Positions 1-7,653 of a stretch of DNA of 64,000 bases are shown here, piece after piece. The DNA lies in contig NZ_BBYM01000042.1 of the NCBI RefSeq assembly GCF_001570405.1, positions 1 to 64,000 on the forward strand, given 5' to 3'. Under the pieces are notes generated by a model, which was not told where the DNA came from, did not search any database, and saw only the letters and a program-made list of their open reading frames with translations. The stretch comes from Microtetraspora niveoalba. Its GTDB lineage: Bacteria > Actinomycetota > Actinomycetes > Streptosporangiales > Streptosporangiaceae. The position numbers were made by a program, and so were the translations under genes. Within the stretch, counting starts at the first letter, position 1; the number at the start of each line of letters is the position of its first letter.

Positions 1-54
1 GCCCGGGAGCGGCCCCGGCCGCCCGCCGCCCCGGAGCAGCTCTCCCTGCTGTGA
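1..54 (+). CDS. C-terminal end of an unidentified protein (partial)
   Basis: An open frame enters from the left edge and ends at TGA 52-54. The 17 visible residues are Pro/Arg/Ala-rich and end in PEQLSLL. The tail is too short to identify; an EQLSLL-type end is seen on several unrelated proteins, including some DNA polymerase IV homologues, but I would not assign it. The next gene starts 93 bases later with its own ribosome-binding site. Confidence 0.4.
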   Translation, partial: ARERPRPPAAPEQLSLL

Positions 55-147
55 CACCGGCCGCTCCGGCCCGCGCCGTCCACGGCGTCTCCGCGAGGCG
101 GCGGCCGGGCGTCCGCGCTGCCCGACAATAGGCGGGGAGGTGCGGGC

Positions 148-789
148 ATGGAGGATCTGGTGCGGGAGCACACGCGGCTCGTGGCCGTGCCGTACGTCCC
201 GGAGATCCGGCTGCACCTGGCGCCGGACGAGGAGCAGGACGCGGTGTTCGGGCTCTGGGAGCGCACCGGCGGCCTGCCGTACTGGGCGTACGCGTGGGCG
301 GGCGGGCAGGCGCTGGCCCGTCACGTGCTCGACCATCCCGAGCTGGTCAGGGGCCGCACCGTGCTGGACCTCGCCTCGGGCTCGGGCCTGGTCGCCGTCG
401 CCGCCGCGATGGCGGGCGCGGCCCGGGTGGTCGCCAACGACGTCGACCCGCACGCCATGGCGGCGATCGTGCTCAACGCCCGCGCCAACGGCGCCGCCGT
501 GACCGTGCGCCGGGGCGACATCCTCGCCACGACGCCGCGCGAGGACGTGGTGCTGGCCGGCGACGCCTTCTACGACGCCCCGCTCACCGAGCGGGTGATG
601 CCGTTCCTCCTGCGAGCACGTCCGGCGGCCGGCACGGGCGCCGCCGGGCGGACGGTGCTCGTGGGGGATCCCGAGCGCGCCTGCTCCTATCTCCCGCGCC
701 ACCTGTTCGCGCCGGCGAGCGTCCACCTGGTCCCCGCCGCGCTTGAGGACGTTCCGTACAAGCGCACGACCGTCTGGCGATTGATGTGA
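148..789 (+). CDS. Class I SAM-dependent methyltransferase, ETFB-KMT/METTL family-like
   Basis: This 213-residue protein has a Rossmann-type methyltransferase fold. Motif I is DLASGSGLVAVAAA (about residues 74-87), followed by an acidic motif II (ANDVDPHA) that would bind the adenosine ribose. The N-terminal segment with GLPYWAYAWAGGQALAR is characteristic of the family around ETF-beta lysine methyltransferase and nicotinamide N-methyltransferase, so a protein lysine is a plausible substrate, but the true target is unknown. The ATG follows GGGGAGGTGCGGGC, a usable ribosome-binding site. The stop codon lies inside a 24-bp palindrome that probably controls the next gene. Confidence 0.8.
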   Translation: MEDLVREHTRLVAVPYVPEIRLHLAPDEEQDAVFGLWERTGGLPYWAYAWAGGQALARHVLDHPELVRGRTVLDLASGSGLVAVAAAMAGAARVVANDVDPHAMAAIVLNARANGAAVTVRRGDILATTPREDVVLAGDAFYDAPLTERVMPFLLRARPAAGTGAAGRTVLVGDPERACSYLPRHLFAPASVHLVPAALEDVPYKRTTVWRLM

Positions 790-804
790 TACAGATCACA
801 TCAA
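781..804. promoter_or_regulatory. Perfect CRP/FNR-type palindrome upstream of the glycosyltransferase gene
   Basis: Arms TTGATGTGAT and ATCACATCAA are exact inverse complements separated by the 4-nt spacer ACAG. The centre reads TGTGA-N6-TCACA, the textbook binding motif of CRP and of mycobacterial Crp (Rv3676). It overlaps the stop codon of the methyltransferase and lies about 65-90 bases before the next start, a distance suited to class I activation. A hairpin terminator is the alternative, but the stem is AT-rich and lacks a T-run. Confidence 0.6.
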
Positions 805-869
805 CGTAGGCACTTCCTAACTCGTCCTAGGAAATAGGGGTAAAAACCGAAATAGGACGGGGACATATT

Positions 870-2162
870 TTGTCGCTTAAGGGGTTATTGCGACGTTTCG
901 TGGTTCAAATACGGACTACGAGTGACAGAAGACGCCTTCGGCGCGCCGAACCGCGAAATACCCATGAGGTGCGCATCCTCCTGCTCCACGCGAACGGGAT
1001 GGGCGGCACGATCCGCACGGTGTTCAACCTCGCCGGATATCTGGCGAGGGAGCACGACGTCGAAATCGTGAGCGTGGTCCGCGAGCGCGAAGAGCCCTTC
1101 TTCCCCGTTCCCCCAGGTGTGCGGATCCGATACCTGGACGACCGGATCCCCAAGCGGAAGGGCCTGCTGTCCCGTTTCCCCAGCAGGCTGGTGCCGAAGG
1201 AGGAGGCCGCCCACCACTGGTTCACATTGCGCACCGATCTCAAACTCATCCGCTACATCCGGGGGCGGCGGCGCGGGGTGCTCATCGGGACCCGGCCCGG
1301 CCTGAACCTGATCATGTCGCTGGTCGCTCCCCCGGAGATCATCACGATCGCGCAGGAGCACGGGAATCTCGGCGGCCACGGTCCGGAGGTGCGCAAGCAG
1401 ATCGCCCGCCGGTACGGCAGGCTCGACGCGGTGGTCACCCTGACCGAGACCGACCTGCGGGCGTACGAACGGGCGCTCAAGACGCGGCCGCGCCTGCTCG
1501 CCCAGGTGCCGAACGCCGTGACACGGCTGGAAGGGGGCCTCTCCGCGCTCACCGAGAAGACGGTCGTCGCCGTCGGCCGGCTCACCTACGGCAAGGGCTA
1601 CGACCTGCTGATCCGCGCCTGGGCGCACGTGGCGGCCCGCTACCCCGACTGGACCCTGCGCGTCTTCGGCGACGGGCCGCGCCGCGAGAAGCTGCAGGCG
1701 CAGATCGACAAGCGGGAGCTGACCGGAAAGGTGCTGCTCATGGGGTCGGTCGGCGACGTCGGCGGCGAACTCGCTCGGTCGTCGATCTACGTGCTCAGCT
1801 CCCGGGGCGAGGGGATGCCGATGGTCATCCTCGAGGCGATGAGCAAGGGCGTGCCGGTGGTGAGCTACGACTGCCCCACCGGCCCCGCCGAGCTGATCAC
1901 CCACGGCCACGACGGCCTGCTCGTCAAGCCGGAGAAGATCCACGCGATGGCCGACGCGATCTGCACCCTCATCGAGGACGAGGACCTGCGCCGCAGATTC
2001 GGCGCCAACGCGGTGGAGAAGGCCGCCCGCTACGACCTGGAGGTCGTCGGCGCGCGCTGGGAGGATCTCCTGGACGGCCTGCGCCGGGACGGAGCCGCAC
2101 CCGATCGCCCGGATCAGAGCGCGGCGCGTGACCTGCCCGCCCCGACACGACGCCCCCGGTAA
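870..2162 (+). CDS. Glycosyltransferase family 4 protein
   Basis: This 430-residue GT-B glycosyltransferase transfers a sugar from a nucleotide donor, probably to a cell-surface glycan or lipid. The N-terminal acceptor domain has the glycine-rich loop HANGMGGTIRT. The C-terminal donor domain (from about residue 225) has VGRLTYGKGYDLLIRAW and the EX7E motif in RGEGMPMVILEAMSKG. The start is an unusual TTG at 870 preceded by AGGACGG; no better in-frame ATG or GTG lies nearby. The last 30 residues are Arg/Pro/Asp-rich and look disordered. A perfect CRP-type site lies upstream, so expression may follow carbon or cAMP status. Donor and acceptor cannot be read from the sequence. Confidence 0.85.
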   Translation: MSLKGLLRRFVVQIRTTSDRRRLRRAEPRNTHEVRILLLHANGMGGTIRTVFNLAGYLAREHDVEIVSVVREREEPFFPVPPGVRIRYLDDRIPKRKGLLSRFPSRLVPKEEAAHHWFTLRTDLKLIRYIRGRRRGVLIGTRPGLNLIMSLVAPPEIITIAQEHGNLGGHGPEVRKQIARRYGRLDAVVTLTETDLRAYERALKTRPRLLAQVPNAVTRLEGGLSALTEKTVVAVGRLTYGKGYDLLIRAWAHVAARYPDWTLRVFGDGPRREKLQAQIDKRELTGKVLLMGSVGDVGGELARSSIYVLSSRGEGMPMVILEAMSKGVPVVSYDCPTGPAELITHGHDGLLVKPEKIHAMADAICTLIEDEDLRRRFGANAVEKAARYDLEVVGARWEDLLDGLRRDGAAPDRPDQSAARDLPAPTRRPR

Positions 2163-2174
2163 GACGGCCGCGCC

Positions 2175-2215
2175 GAGACGGCCCAGTGAGACGGCCCAGG
2201 TGAGACGGGCGCGCC
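2175..2215. repeat. Short imperfect tandem repeat, unit GAGACGGCCCAGGT
   Basis: Three consecutive 13-14 bp units begin at 2175, 2188 and 2202, sharing GAGACGG. They lie in the 135-bp gap between the glycosyltransferase and the next gene. No function is evident. Confidence 0.5.
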
Positions 2216-2297
2216 GACACGCCCGGGTGAATCGTCCGCGACCCGCCGGGTAGAGGGCCACGAGCGAACGAAGGAGGCTGAGGGCAGCGAGGGAGGC

Positions 2298-3521
2298 ATG
2301 ATCATTATGCGTACTTCAGCTCATCCTCGGCGGGACCGCTACACCGGAGTCGTGTTCGTGGAGCGGTCACCGCTGCGCCGGACCCTCGGGGCCGCCGGCG
2401 CGGGCGTCTGCGCGGGCGCGGCGATCCAGTACCTCTGCGACCCCGACCGGGGCCGCACGCGCCGGGCGCGGGTCCGCGACAAGGCCGCCCACGCGACGCA
2501 CAAGATGTACGGCGGCGTCGCCGTCCTCGCCAGCGACCTGCCCAAGCGGGGGCGCGGCGCTCTCGCCGGGGCGCGGCATCGCGTGACCGGGAGATCCGGC
2601 GTGGACGACCGCGTGCTCTATGAACGTGTGCGGGCGCAGCTCGGCCGGTACGTCTCGCACCCGCACGCGGTGGAGGTCCACGTCGACGGCGGCGTCGTGA
2701 CGCTGGCCGGGGACATCCTGAGCGCGGAGCAGCAGCGGGCCCGCCGGGCGGTGCGCCGGGTCGCGGGGGTCAAGCGGGTGGACACCCCCTGGAGGACCCA
2801 TCGCGAGGCCGGGGACACCCCGGGGTTGCAGGGCTCGTCCCGGCCGAGGAGGCCGGTGCCGGAGTTGCTGCAGCAGCGCTGGTCGCCGAGCGCACGGTTG
2901 GTCGTCGGCTGCTGCGCCGCTCTGATGTGGGGACTGGGCGGCAGGCTCCCGCGGCCGCTCTCGTGGGCGGCACGCTCCGCCTGCGCGGTTTTGGCCGTAC
3001 GCGCGGTCACGAACCTCCCGCTTCGGCGGCTCACCGGGATCGGCTCCGGGCGGCGCGCCGTCGACCTCCAGGACGCGATCTCCATCGCGGCCTCTCCTGA
3101 GGACGTCTGGGCGCTGGTGAGCGACTACCGGCTCCTCGCGGAGATCATGCCTGATGTCCGCGAGATCCGGCTCCTCGGCGAAGGCCGGTCCCACTGGGTG
3201 GTCGCGGGCCCCGCCGGGACGTGCATCCGCTTCGACGCGGTGGAGACCCGGCGCGAGGAGGGCCGGGAGATCGCCTGGAAGACCGTGGAGGGGCAGCTCT
3301 TCGCGCACACCGGGGCGCTGCGACTCACCTCCGACACCGAGGGCCGCACCCGCGTGCAGGTGCAGATGGCCTACAACCCGGCGGTCGGGGCGATCGGCCA
3401 CACCGTGGCCAAGCTGCTGGGCGTGGACCCCGTCCACAAGCTCCGGCAGGACCTGATGCGGCTGAAGACGTTCACCGAGGAGAAGAAGGCGGCCGCCCGC
3501 CCGGTCGCCGCCCACGCCTGA
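2298..3521 (+). CDS. BON domain and SRPBCC (cyclase/dehydrase-like) protein
   Basis: This 407-residue protein has three parts. A glycine/alanine-rich segment near residues 25-45 is followed by the conserved CDPDRGRTRRARVRDKAAH stretch common in actinobacterial membrane-associated proteins. A BON domain (about residues 105-160, ending VRRVAGVKRVDT) is of the type proposed to bind phospholipids. A START-like SRPBCC domain (about 255-395) begins ISIAASPEDVWALVSDY. A second hydrophobic stretch lies near residues 190-235. GGAGG lies only one base before ATG 2298, so ATG 2307, ten bases from it, may be the real start. Lipid or envelope association is inferred from BON; the ligand is unknown. Confidence 0.75.
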   Translation: MIIMRTSAHPRRDRYTGVVFVERSPLRRTLGAAGAGVCAGAAIQYLCDPDRGRTRRARVRDKAAHATHKMYGGVAVLASDLPKRGRGALAGARHRVTGRSGVDDRVLYERVRAQLGRYVSHPHAVEVHVDGGVVTLAGDILSAEQQRARRAVRRVAGVKRVDTPWRTHREAGDTPGLQGSSRPRRPVPELLQQRWSPSARLVVGCCAALMWGLGGRLPRPLSWAARSACAVLAVRAVTNLPLRRLTGIGSGRRAVDLQDAISIAASPEDVWALVSDYRLLAEIMPDVREIRLLGEGRSHWVVAGPAGTCIRFDAVETRREEGREIAWKTVEGQLFAHTGALRLTSDTEGRTRVQVQMAYNPAVGAIGHTVAKLLGVDPVHKLRQDLMRLKTFTEEKKAAARPVAAHA

Positions 3522-3604
3522 CCGAAGAGCGCATGGCGCTCCCACCGGAGGGCAGGTGGATCCGTACTCCACGGGGTGGAGGAAACGGCAGCTCGGGAGG
3601 GAGC

Positions 3605-3799
3605 ATGGGCCAGCCACAGCAGCCGGAGGCGCGCAGGTCCGAGCGCGGCGGCACCACTCAGAACGCGGCGGAGGCCAAGGCGCGGTCCGGCGTCGGAAAG
3701 GTGCGCAAGGGCCGCCCGCACGGCATGGACAAGGGCAAGAAGGGCGGCGGCAAGGGAGGCGGCGTTCCCCCCGAGAACCAGCCGCCGTACCCGTCCTGA
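3605..3799 (+). CDS. Small basic, Lys/Gly-rich protein of unknown function
   Basis: This is a 64-residue protein rich in Lys, Gly, Arg and Gln, with the segment KVRKGRPHGMDKGKKGGGKG near its C terminus. There is no signal peptide or hydrophobic stretch, so it should be cytoplasmic and intrinsically disordered, perhaps nucleic-acid associated. ATG 3605 follows GGGAGGG at ideal spacing, which is the main evidence that it is a gene. It follows the BON/SRPBCC gene on the same strand after 83 bases. Confidence 0.6.
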   Translation: MGQPQQPEARRSERGGTTQNAAEAKARSGVGKVRKGRPHGMDKGKKGGGKGGGVPPENQPPYPS

Positions 3800-3818
3800 A
3801 CTCGATCGACGCATACAC

Positions 3819-3956
3819 ATGAACGGCCCGGAACGGACACGTCGGCCGTTGAACCGGGACGAGCGCCGCCGGACGCGCGTCCGGCGGCGCCACGCCGGTC
3901 TTTCCCGGTACGCGGGAGCCGCGGGCGGCGCCCCGGGCGGTGGCACGCCGGAGTGA
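3819..3956 (+). CDS. Possible 45-residue Arg-rich peptide
   Basis: A short frame begins MNGPERTRRPLNRDERRR and ends in a Gly/Ala-rich tail. No ribosome-binding site is visible before the ATG and no family is recognised. It fills the space before the metal-sensor promoter. It is listed only because the N-terminal half has plausible codon use; it may well be noncoding. Confidence 0.22.
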   Translation: MNGPERTRRPLNRDERRRTRVRRRHAGLSRYAGAAGGAPGGGTPE

Positions 3957-3981
3957 ACCCGGCCGGTCGATCAGGGGGCGG

Positions 3982-4010
3982 TTGACAGGGCGAGGCGCGC
4001 GTCCAATATC
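3982..4010 (+). promoter_or_regulatory. Promoter of the SmtB/ArsR-type regulator
   Basis: TTGACA (3982-3987), 17 bases, then AATATC (4005-4010) form a near-consensus principal-sigma promoter. The expected transcription start falls at or just before the ATG at 4020, so the transcript is probably leaderless. Confidence 0.65.
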
Positions 4011-4013
4011 GTT

Positions 4014-4041
4014 GCTCATATGAATACTTCTTCAAATGAGC
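4014..4041. promoter_or_regulatory. SmtB/ZiaR-type metal-sensor operator over the start codon
   Basis: Left arm GCTCATATGAA (4014-4024) and right arm TTCAAATGAGC (4031-4041) are inverse complements at 10 of 11 positions with a 6-nt spacer. The inner TGAA-N6-TTCA agrees with operators of the SmtB/ZiaR family. It covers the transcription start and the ATG of the regulator, which would give simple autorepression relieved by metal. Confidence 0.65.
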
Positions 4042-4433
4042 GAGTGGCGGTCATCGACGGGTGCACCGTGCGCGTGGTGGACGCTCCCAGGGTGGCGGCG
4101 GTCCGCGAGCGGATGCCGGCCGCCGACGACCTGGCCGGCACCGCCGAGGTGTTCGGGCTGCTGTCGGACCCCGGACGGCTGCGCCTCCTGCTCGCCCTGC
4201 TCGACGGCGAGCTGTGCGTGTGCGACCTGGCCGCGGTGACGGGGCAGAGCGAGTCCGCGGTGTCGCACGCGCTGCGGCTGTTGCGCGCCCACCGGGTGGT
4301 GACGAGCCGCCGCGCGGGCCGGATGGCGTACTACCGGCTGGAGGACGCCCACGTGCGGATGCTCCTCGACCTGGCCATGGCGCACACCGAGCACACGTTG
4401 CCGGTCCGCCCCGAGCCCGGCGCGGACGCCTGA
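4020..4433 (+). CDS. ArsR/SmtB-family metal-sensing repressor (probably zinc or cobalt)
   Basis: This is a 137-residue winged-helix repressor. The DNA-recognition region runs through ELCVCDLAAVTGQSESAVSH and the following wing. The fifth helix carries D-A-H, ten residues, then H-T-E-H: the DXHX10HXXH alpha-5 metal site of SmtB, CzrA and NmtR-like zinc/cobalt/nickel sensors. The CVC in the recognition helix could form an additional thiolate site. A strong promoter and matching operator lie upstream. Its natural target, the CDF exporter that begins in the ATGA overlap at its 3' end, is broken, so the sensor may now regulate only itself or genes elsewhere. Confidence 0.85.
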   Translation: MNTSSNERVAVIDGCTVRVVDAPRVAAVRERMPAADDLAGTAEVFGLLSDPGRLRLLLALLDGELCVCDLAAVTGQSESAVSHALRLLRAHRVVTSRRAGRMAYYRLEDAHVRMLLDLAMAHTEHTLPVRPEPGADA

Positions 4434-5123
4434 TGGGCGCGGGACACGGGCACGCCGCACCTACGGCTCCTATCGCGCGGAGGTCTTCGCCTCGCTGCTC
4501 GCGGTCGCGCTCATGCTCGCCGTCTCGGTGTACGTCGTCGCCGAGGCCGTGGGCCGGATCGGCGCCGCCGCCGAGGTCTCCTCCGGGCCGATGCTCGTCG
4601 TGGGGGCACTGGGGCTGGCCGTCAACCTCGCCGCGTTGCTGCTGCTCCGGGCGGGGGCGTCGGAGAGCCTGAACGTCAAGGGCGCCTACCTGGAGGTCCT
4701 GGCCGACACCGTCGGCTCCATCGGCGTGATCGCCGCCGGGTGGCTGGTCGCCGCCACCGGCAGTCCCGTCTGGGACACGCTGGTCGCCCTGGCCATCGGC
4801 GCCTTCGTCGCCGTACGGGCCGTCTCGCTGGGGCGGCAGGTCTTCGCGGTGCTCGGGCAGCACGTCCCGGCGGGCCCCGAACCGGCGCTCGTCGCGGGCG
4901 ACCTCGCCGCCATCGACGGCGTCCGGGACGTCCACGACCTGCACCTGTGGACGCTGACCTCCGGGATGCAGCCACCGTCCACCTGGTCACCGACGACCAG
5001 TCCCGCAACCACGCCGTGCTCGACGAGGCGCGCCACCTGCTGCGCGCCCGGCACGGCATCGCGCACGCGACCCTCCAGGTCGAGCCCGCGGATCATCTCG
5101 GCTGCGACGAGCTCGGCTGGTGA
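4433..5123 (+). pseudogene. Remnant of a cation diffusion facilitator (CDF) metal exporter
   Basis: The frame opens as MGAGHGHAA, the His-rich start typical of CDF proteins, overlapping the regulator stop as ATGA. About 65-70 residues covering the first membrane helices and the first intramembrane metal site are missing; the homology resumes in another frame at TYGSYRAEVFASLLAVALM. It continues through the later helices (with LEVLADTVGSIGV) and the cytoplasmic DLHLWTLTSGM. A one-base shift near 4965 moves the remaining homology (ATVHLVTDDQSRNHAVLDEA to the end) to a third frame. An internal deletion plus a frameshift make a functional exporter very unlikely, barring assembly error. Confidence 0.8.
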
Positions 5124-5151
5124 CCCTGGCGGCGCGGGGCCCGGCCGGGAG

Positions 5152-6123
5152 TCAGGAATCGGCGAGCAGCAGCTGAGCGAGGGCGCGCACCTCGTCGCGC
5201 AGCTCGTCCGGCCTGATGACGGTGAAGCGCCAGCCGAGCCCCGCGAGCAGCCGGGCCATGCCGTCCAGCCGCTCGGCCCGCGCGATCACCCGCACTCCGC
5301 CGCCGGCCCCGCCCTCGGCGCCGGGTTCCTCCACCGGAGCGAGCGTCGCCACCGCCGGCGGGAGCCGGCGGCGCGCCTCCTCCAGGCTCGCCGCCAGCAC
5401 GACCTCCACCTCGTGCGCGTACGGCACGCCCGCCAGGGACTCCAGCACGTGCGTCGCCGGGTCGAACCCGGCGGCCGGGGCCGGGAACCGCTCCCCGGTG
5501 GCGTCCGCGCGCGACACCCGGTCCACGCGGAAGGTCCGCACCTCCCCGCTCCGCTGGTCGTGGCCCGTCACGTACCACCGGCCGGAGTGGAACACCAGCC
5601 CGTAGGGGTCGAGCTCCCGCTCGCTCTCGCTCCCCCGGTACGACCGGTACACGATCCGCACCCGGCGGCGACGGCGCGCCGCGTCGGCGAGCGTGAGCAG
5701 CGCGGCCGCGTCGGGGCGGGGAGCCTCGGCCGCCCGCGACGTCACCTCCACCGTCTCCTCGATCGCGCGCACCCGCTCGCGCAGCGCCTCCGGCAGCACC
5801 CGCCGGATCTTGGCCAGGGCGCTCTCGGTCGCGGTCTCCCCCACGGACAGGCCGGTACGGCGGCCCGCGAGCAGGCCGAGCACGACGGCGGCCGCCTCGT
5901 CGTCCCCGAACATCAGCGGCGGCAGCTTGTATCCGGGGCGCAGCCGGTACCCGCCGTACCGGCCCCGCTCCGCCTCGACCGGCAGGCCCAGCTCGCCGAG
6001 CCGTACGACATAGCGGCGGATGGTGCGCTCGTCCACCTCCAGCCGGGCGGCGAGCTCGCGCCCGGTGAGGCCCGGACGGGCCTGGAGCAGTTCGAGGAAC
6101 GCCAGAACACGATTCGTTGACAT
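5152..6123 (-). CDS. YafY-type transcriptional regulator, HTH plus WYL domain
   Basis: This is a 323-residue regulator. The N-terminal HTH_11 domain (residues 1-60) contains LTGRELAARLEVDERTIRRY. A WYL domain (about 140-215) carries the hallmark GRWYVTGHDQRSGEVRTFRVDR, which in this family binds small ligands or nucleotides. A C-terminal WCX-like segment follows. ATG 6123 was chosen because the upstream frame has no homology and because the ATG lies within a perfect palindrome; the mRNA may be leaderless. It is divergent from an alpha/beta hydrolase gene 42 bases away, which is its likely target together with its own gene. The inducer is unknown. Confidence 0.85.
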   Translation of the reverse strand: MSTNRVLAFLELLQARPGLTGRELAARLEVDERTIRRYVVRLGELGLPVEAERGRYGGYRLRPGYKLPPLMFGDDEAAAVVLGLLAGRRTGLSVGETATESALAKIRRVLPEALRERVRAIEETVEVTSRAAEAPRPDAAALLTLADAARRRRRVRIVYRSYRGSESERELDPYGLVFHSGRWYVTGHDQRSGEVRTFRVDRVSRADATGERFPAPAAGFDPATHVLESLAGVPYAHEVEVVLAASLEEARRRLPPAVATLAPVEEPGAEGGAGGGVRVIARAERLDGMARLLAGLGWRFTVIRPDELRDEVRALAQLLLADS

Positions 6124-6149
6124 ATCAGGACCGATTCTGCCCTGATATG
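6121..6149. promoter_or_regulatory. Perfect operator palindrome between WYL regulator and hydrolase
   Basis: CATATCAGG (6121-6129) and CCTGATATG (6141-6149) are exact inverse complements with an 11-nt spacer, so the half-sites lie about two helical turns apart. The left arm contains the regulator's own start codon. This geometry suggests a dimer of the WYL protein repressing both divergent genes. Confidence 0.65.
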
Positions 6150-6165
6150 CCGTTAGCTTCGAGCC

Positions 6166-6897
6166 ATGACGACTTATGTGCTGGTTCCCGGACTCTGGCT
6201 CGGCGCGTGGGCGTGGCAGGGCGTCGCGTCCTCCCTGCGCGCGAGCGGCCACACCGTCCACCCCCTCACGCTCACCGGTCTCGCCGACCGGTCCCACCTG
6301 GCCTCGCCCGAGCTGACGCTCGACACCCACGCCGACGACATCGTCAACCTGATCCGGTACGAGGATCTGCGTGATGTGGTGCTCGTCGGGCACAGCCTGG
6401 GCGGCGCGGCGGTGACCGCCGCGGCGGACCGGGTCCCCGACCGCATCGGGCGGGTGGTCTACCTGGACGGCGGGCCCGTCCCCGACGGCGTGGCGCCGAT
6501 CGAGATGTCCGGTCGCGAGTTCGTCGAGGCCCGGTCGGACGGCTGGCGCTACCCCTTCCCGTCCTGGGAGGACCTCGAGGCGTCGGGAGCGAGCCTCGAG
6601 GGGCTCGGCCCGGCGGAGCGCGAGCTGATGCGCGCGCGGGCGACCGCCCACCCGCTCGGCACGATCAACGAGCCGATCCGTCTCACGGGGGCGTTCGACC
6701 GGCTGCCCAAAACCCTGGTCAGCTCGTCGTTCCCCCTCGACCAGGTCAGGGCGCTGATCGCCCAGGGGCACCCGCTCTTCGCCGCGCTCGCCGGGCCCGA
6801 ATGGGAGCTGCGCGAGGTGCCGACCGGCCACTGGCCGATGTTCTCCCGCCCGGTGGACACGGCCGCGGTTCTCGCCGAGATCACGCCTGGGGGCTGA
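6166..6897 (+). CDS. Alpha/beta hydrolase, SABP2/hydroxynitrile lyase-like esterase
   Basis: This is a 243-residue alpha/beta hydrolase of the small-esterase type. The oxyanion region is VLVPGLWLGAWAW, the nucleophile elbow is GHSLGG (Ser near residue 77), and the catalytic His lies in TGHWPMFSRP near the C terminus. There is no signal peptide, so it is cytoplasmic. It faces the WYL regulator across a shared palindrome, suggesting induction by its substrate or product. The substrate cannot be predicted. Confidence 0.85.
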   Translation: MTTYVLVPGLWLGAWAWQGVASSLRASGHTVHPLTLTGLADRSHLASPELTLDTHADDIVNLIRYEDLRDVVLVGHSLGGAAVTAAADRVPDRIGRVVYLDGGPVPDGVAPIEMSGREFVEARSDGWRYPFPSWEDLEASGASLEGLGPAERELMRARATAHPLGTINEPIRLTGAFDRLPKTLVSSSFPLDQVRALIAQGHPLFAALAGPEWELREVPTGHWPMFSRPVDTAAVLAEITPGG

Positions 6898-6934
6898 CCT
6901 CCGAAGCCCCCCTCGCGCGCGGCCGGTCCACGCC

Positions 6935-6950
6935 CGGGACATTTGTCCCG
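6935..6950. promoter_or_regulatory. 16-bp palindrome CGGGACA-TT-TGTCCCG
   Basis: Seven-base perfect arms with a 2-nt centre lie 37 bases after the hydrolase stop and ahead of the decayed ABC transporter. It could be a short hairpin ending the hydrolase transcript or an orphaned operator (GGGAC...GTCCC half-sites resemble NarL/DosR-type sites). There is no T-run. Confidence 0.35.
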
Positions 6951-7017
6951 TCCGATTCCGGATGCTTCGATCTACGTGCGCCGGCCGTGTCTTCGTAGCG
7001 TTCCGACCAGGGAAAAC

Positions 7018-7653
7018 ACGGAAAGCACGGCATCTCTGGAGAACGTCACCAAGACGTTCGGGGCCACCCGGGCCGTGGACGGCCTGACGCTCTCCCTCCC
7101 CCGGGGCCGGACCGTGGCGCTCCTCGGCCCCAACGGCGCGGGCAAGTCCACCACCATCGGCGTGCTCCTCGGGTTGTTCCCGCCCGACTCCGGCACGGTC
7201 TCCCTGTTCGGCGGCGACCCCGAGCGCGCCGTACGGCAGGGCAGGGTCGGCGCCATGCCGCAGGAGGGCGGGATCATCGCGAGGGTCACGGTGCGCGAAC
7301 TGCTCACCTTCGTCTCCCGGACCTATCGCGAGCCGCTCCCGCTCGACCGGATCCTCGCCCTCGCCCGGCTCACCGCGCTGGCCGACCGGCGGGTGGACCG
7401 GCTCTCCGGCGGCCAGGCGCAGCGGGTGCGGTTCGCGATGGCGATCGCGGGCGACCCCTAGCTGATCGTCCTCGACGAGCCGACCGCCGTCCTGGACGTC
7501 GAGGCCAGGCGGGAGCTGTGGGCGCCCATGCGGGGCTTCGCCGAGCGCGGCAGGACGATCCTGTTCTCCACGCACTACCTGGAGGAGGCCTTCGTCGCCC
7601 TCACCACCGACAGGACCCGTCCCGGCGGGGCTCCCGTGAAGGAGGACGCCTGA
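7018..7653 (+). pseudogene. Decayed ABC-2 type exporter ATP-binding protein
   Basis: Walker A (LLGPNGAGKSTT), Q-loop region (MPQEGG) and the signature LSGGQAQRV are intact, but an in-frame TAG at 7459-7461 stands just before Walker B. After it the same frame continues LIVLDEPTAVLDVEARRELW and the switch His in STHYLEEAF. About 60-80 residues are then missing: the LEEA after the switch His is joined directly to the LEEAFVALT-type end expected at the C terminus. No convincing start codon exists; an ACG at 7018 after CAGGG may mark the former start. Nonsense mutation plus deletion make this a pseudogene. Confidence 0.8.

Noticed and set aside
2367-4019. Long minus-strand open frame (550 codons) over the BON/SRPBCC gene
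   Set aside because: High-GC antisense shadow with Arg/Pro/Gly-rich composition; the plus-strand genes have recognisable domains and ribosome-binding sites.
6124-7575. N-terminal extension of the WYL regulator frame up to 7575
   Set aside because: The extension is antisense to the hydrolase and ABC pseudogene and has no homology; the regulator begins normally at 6123.
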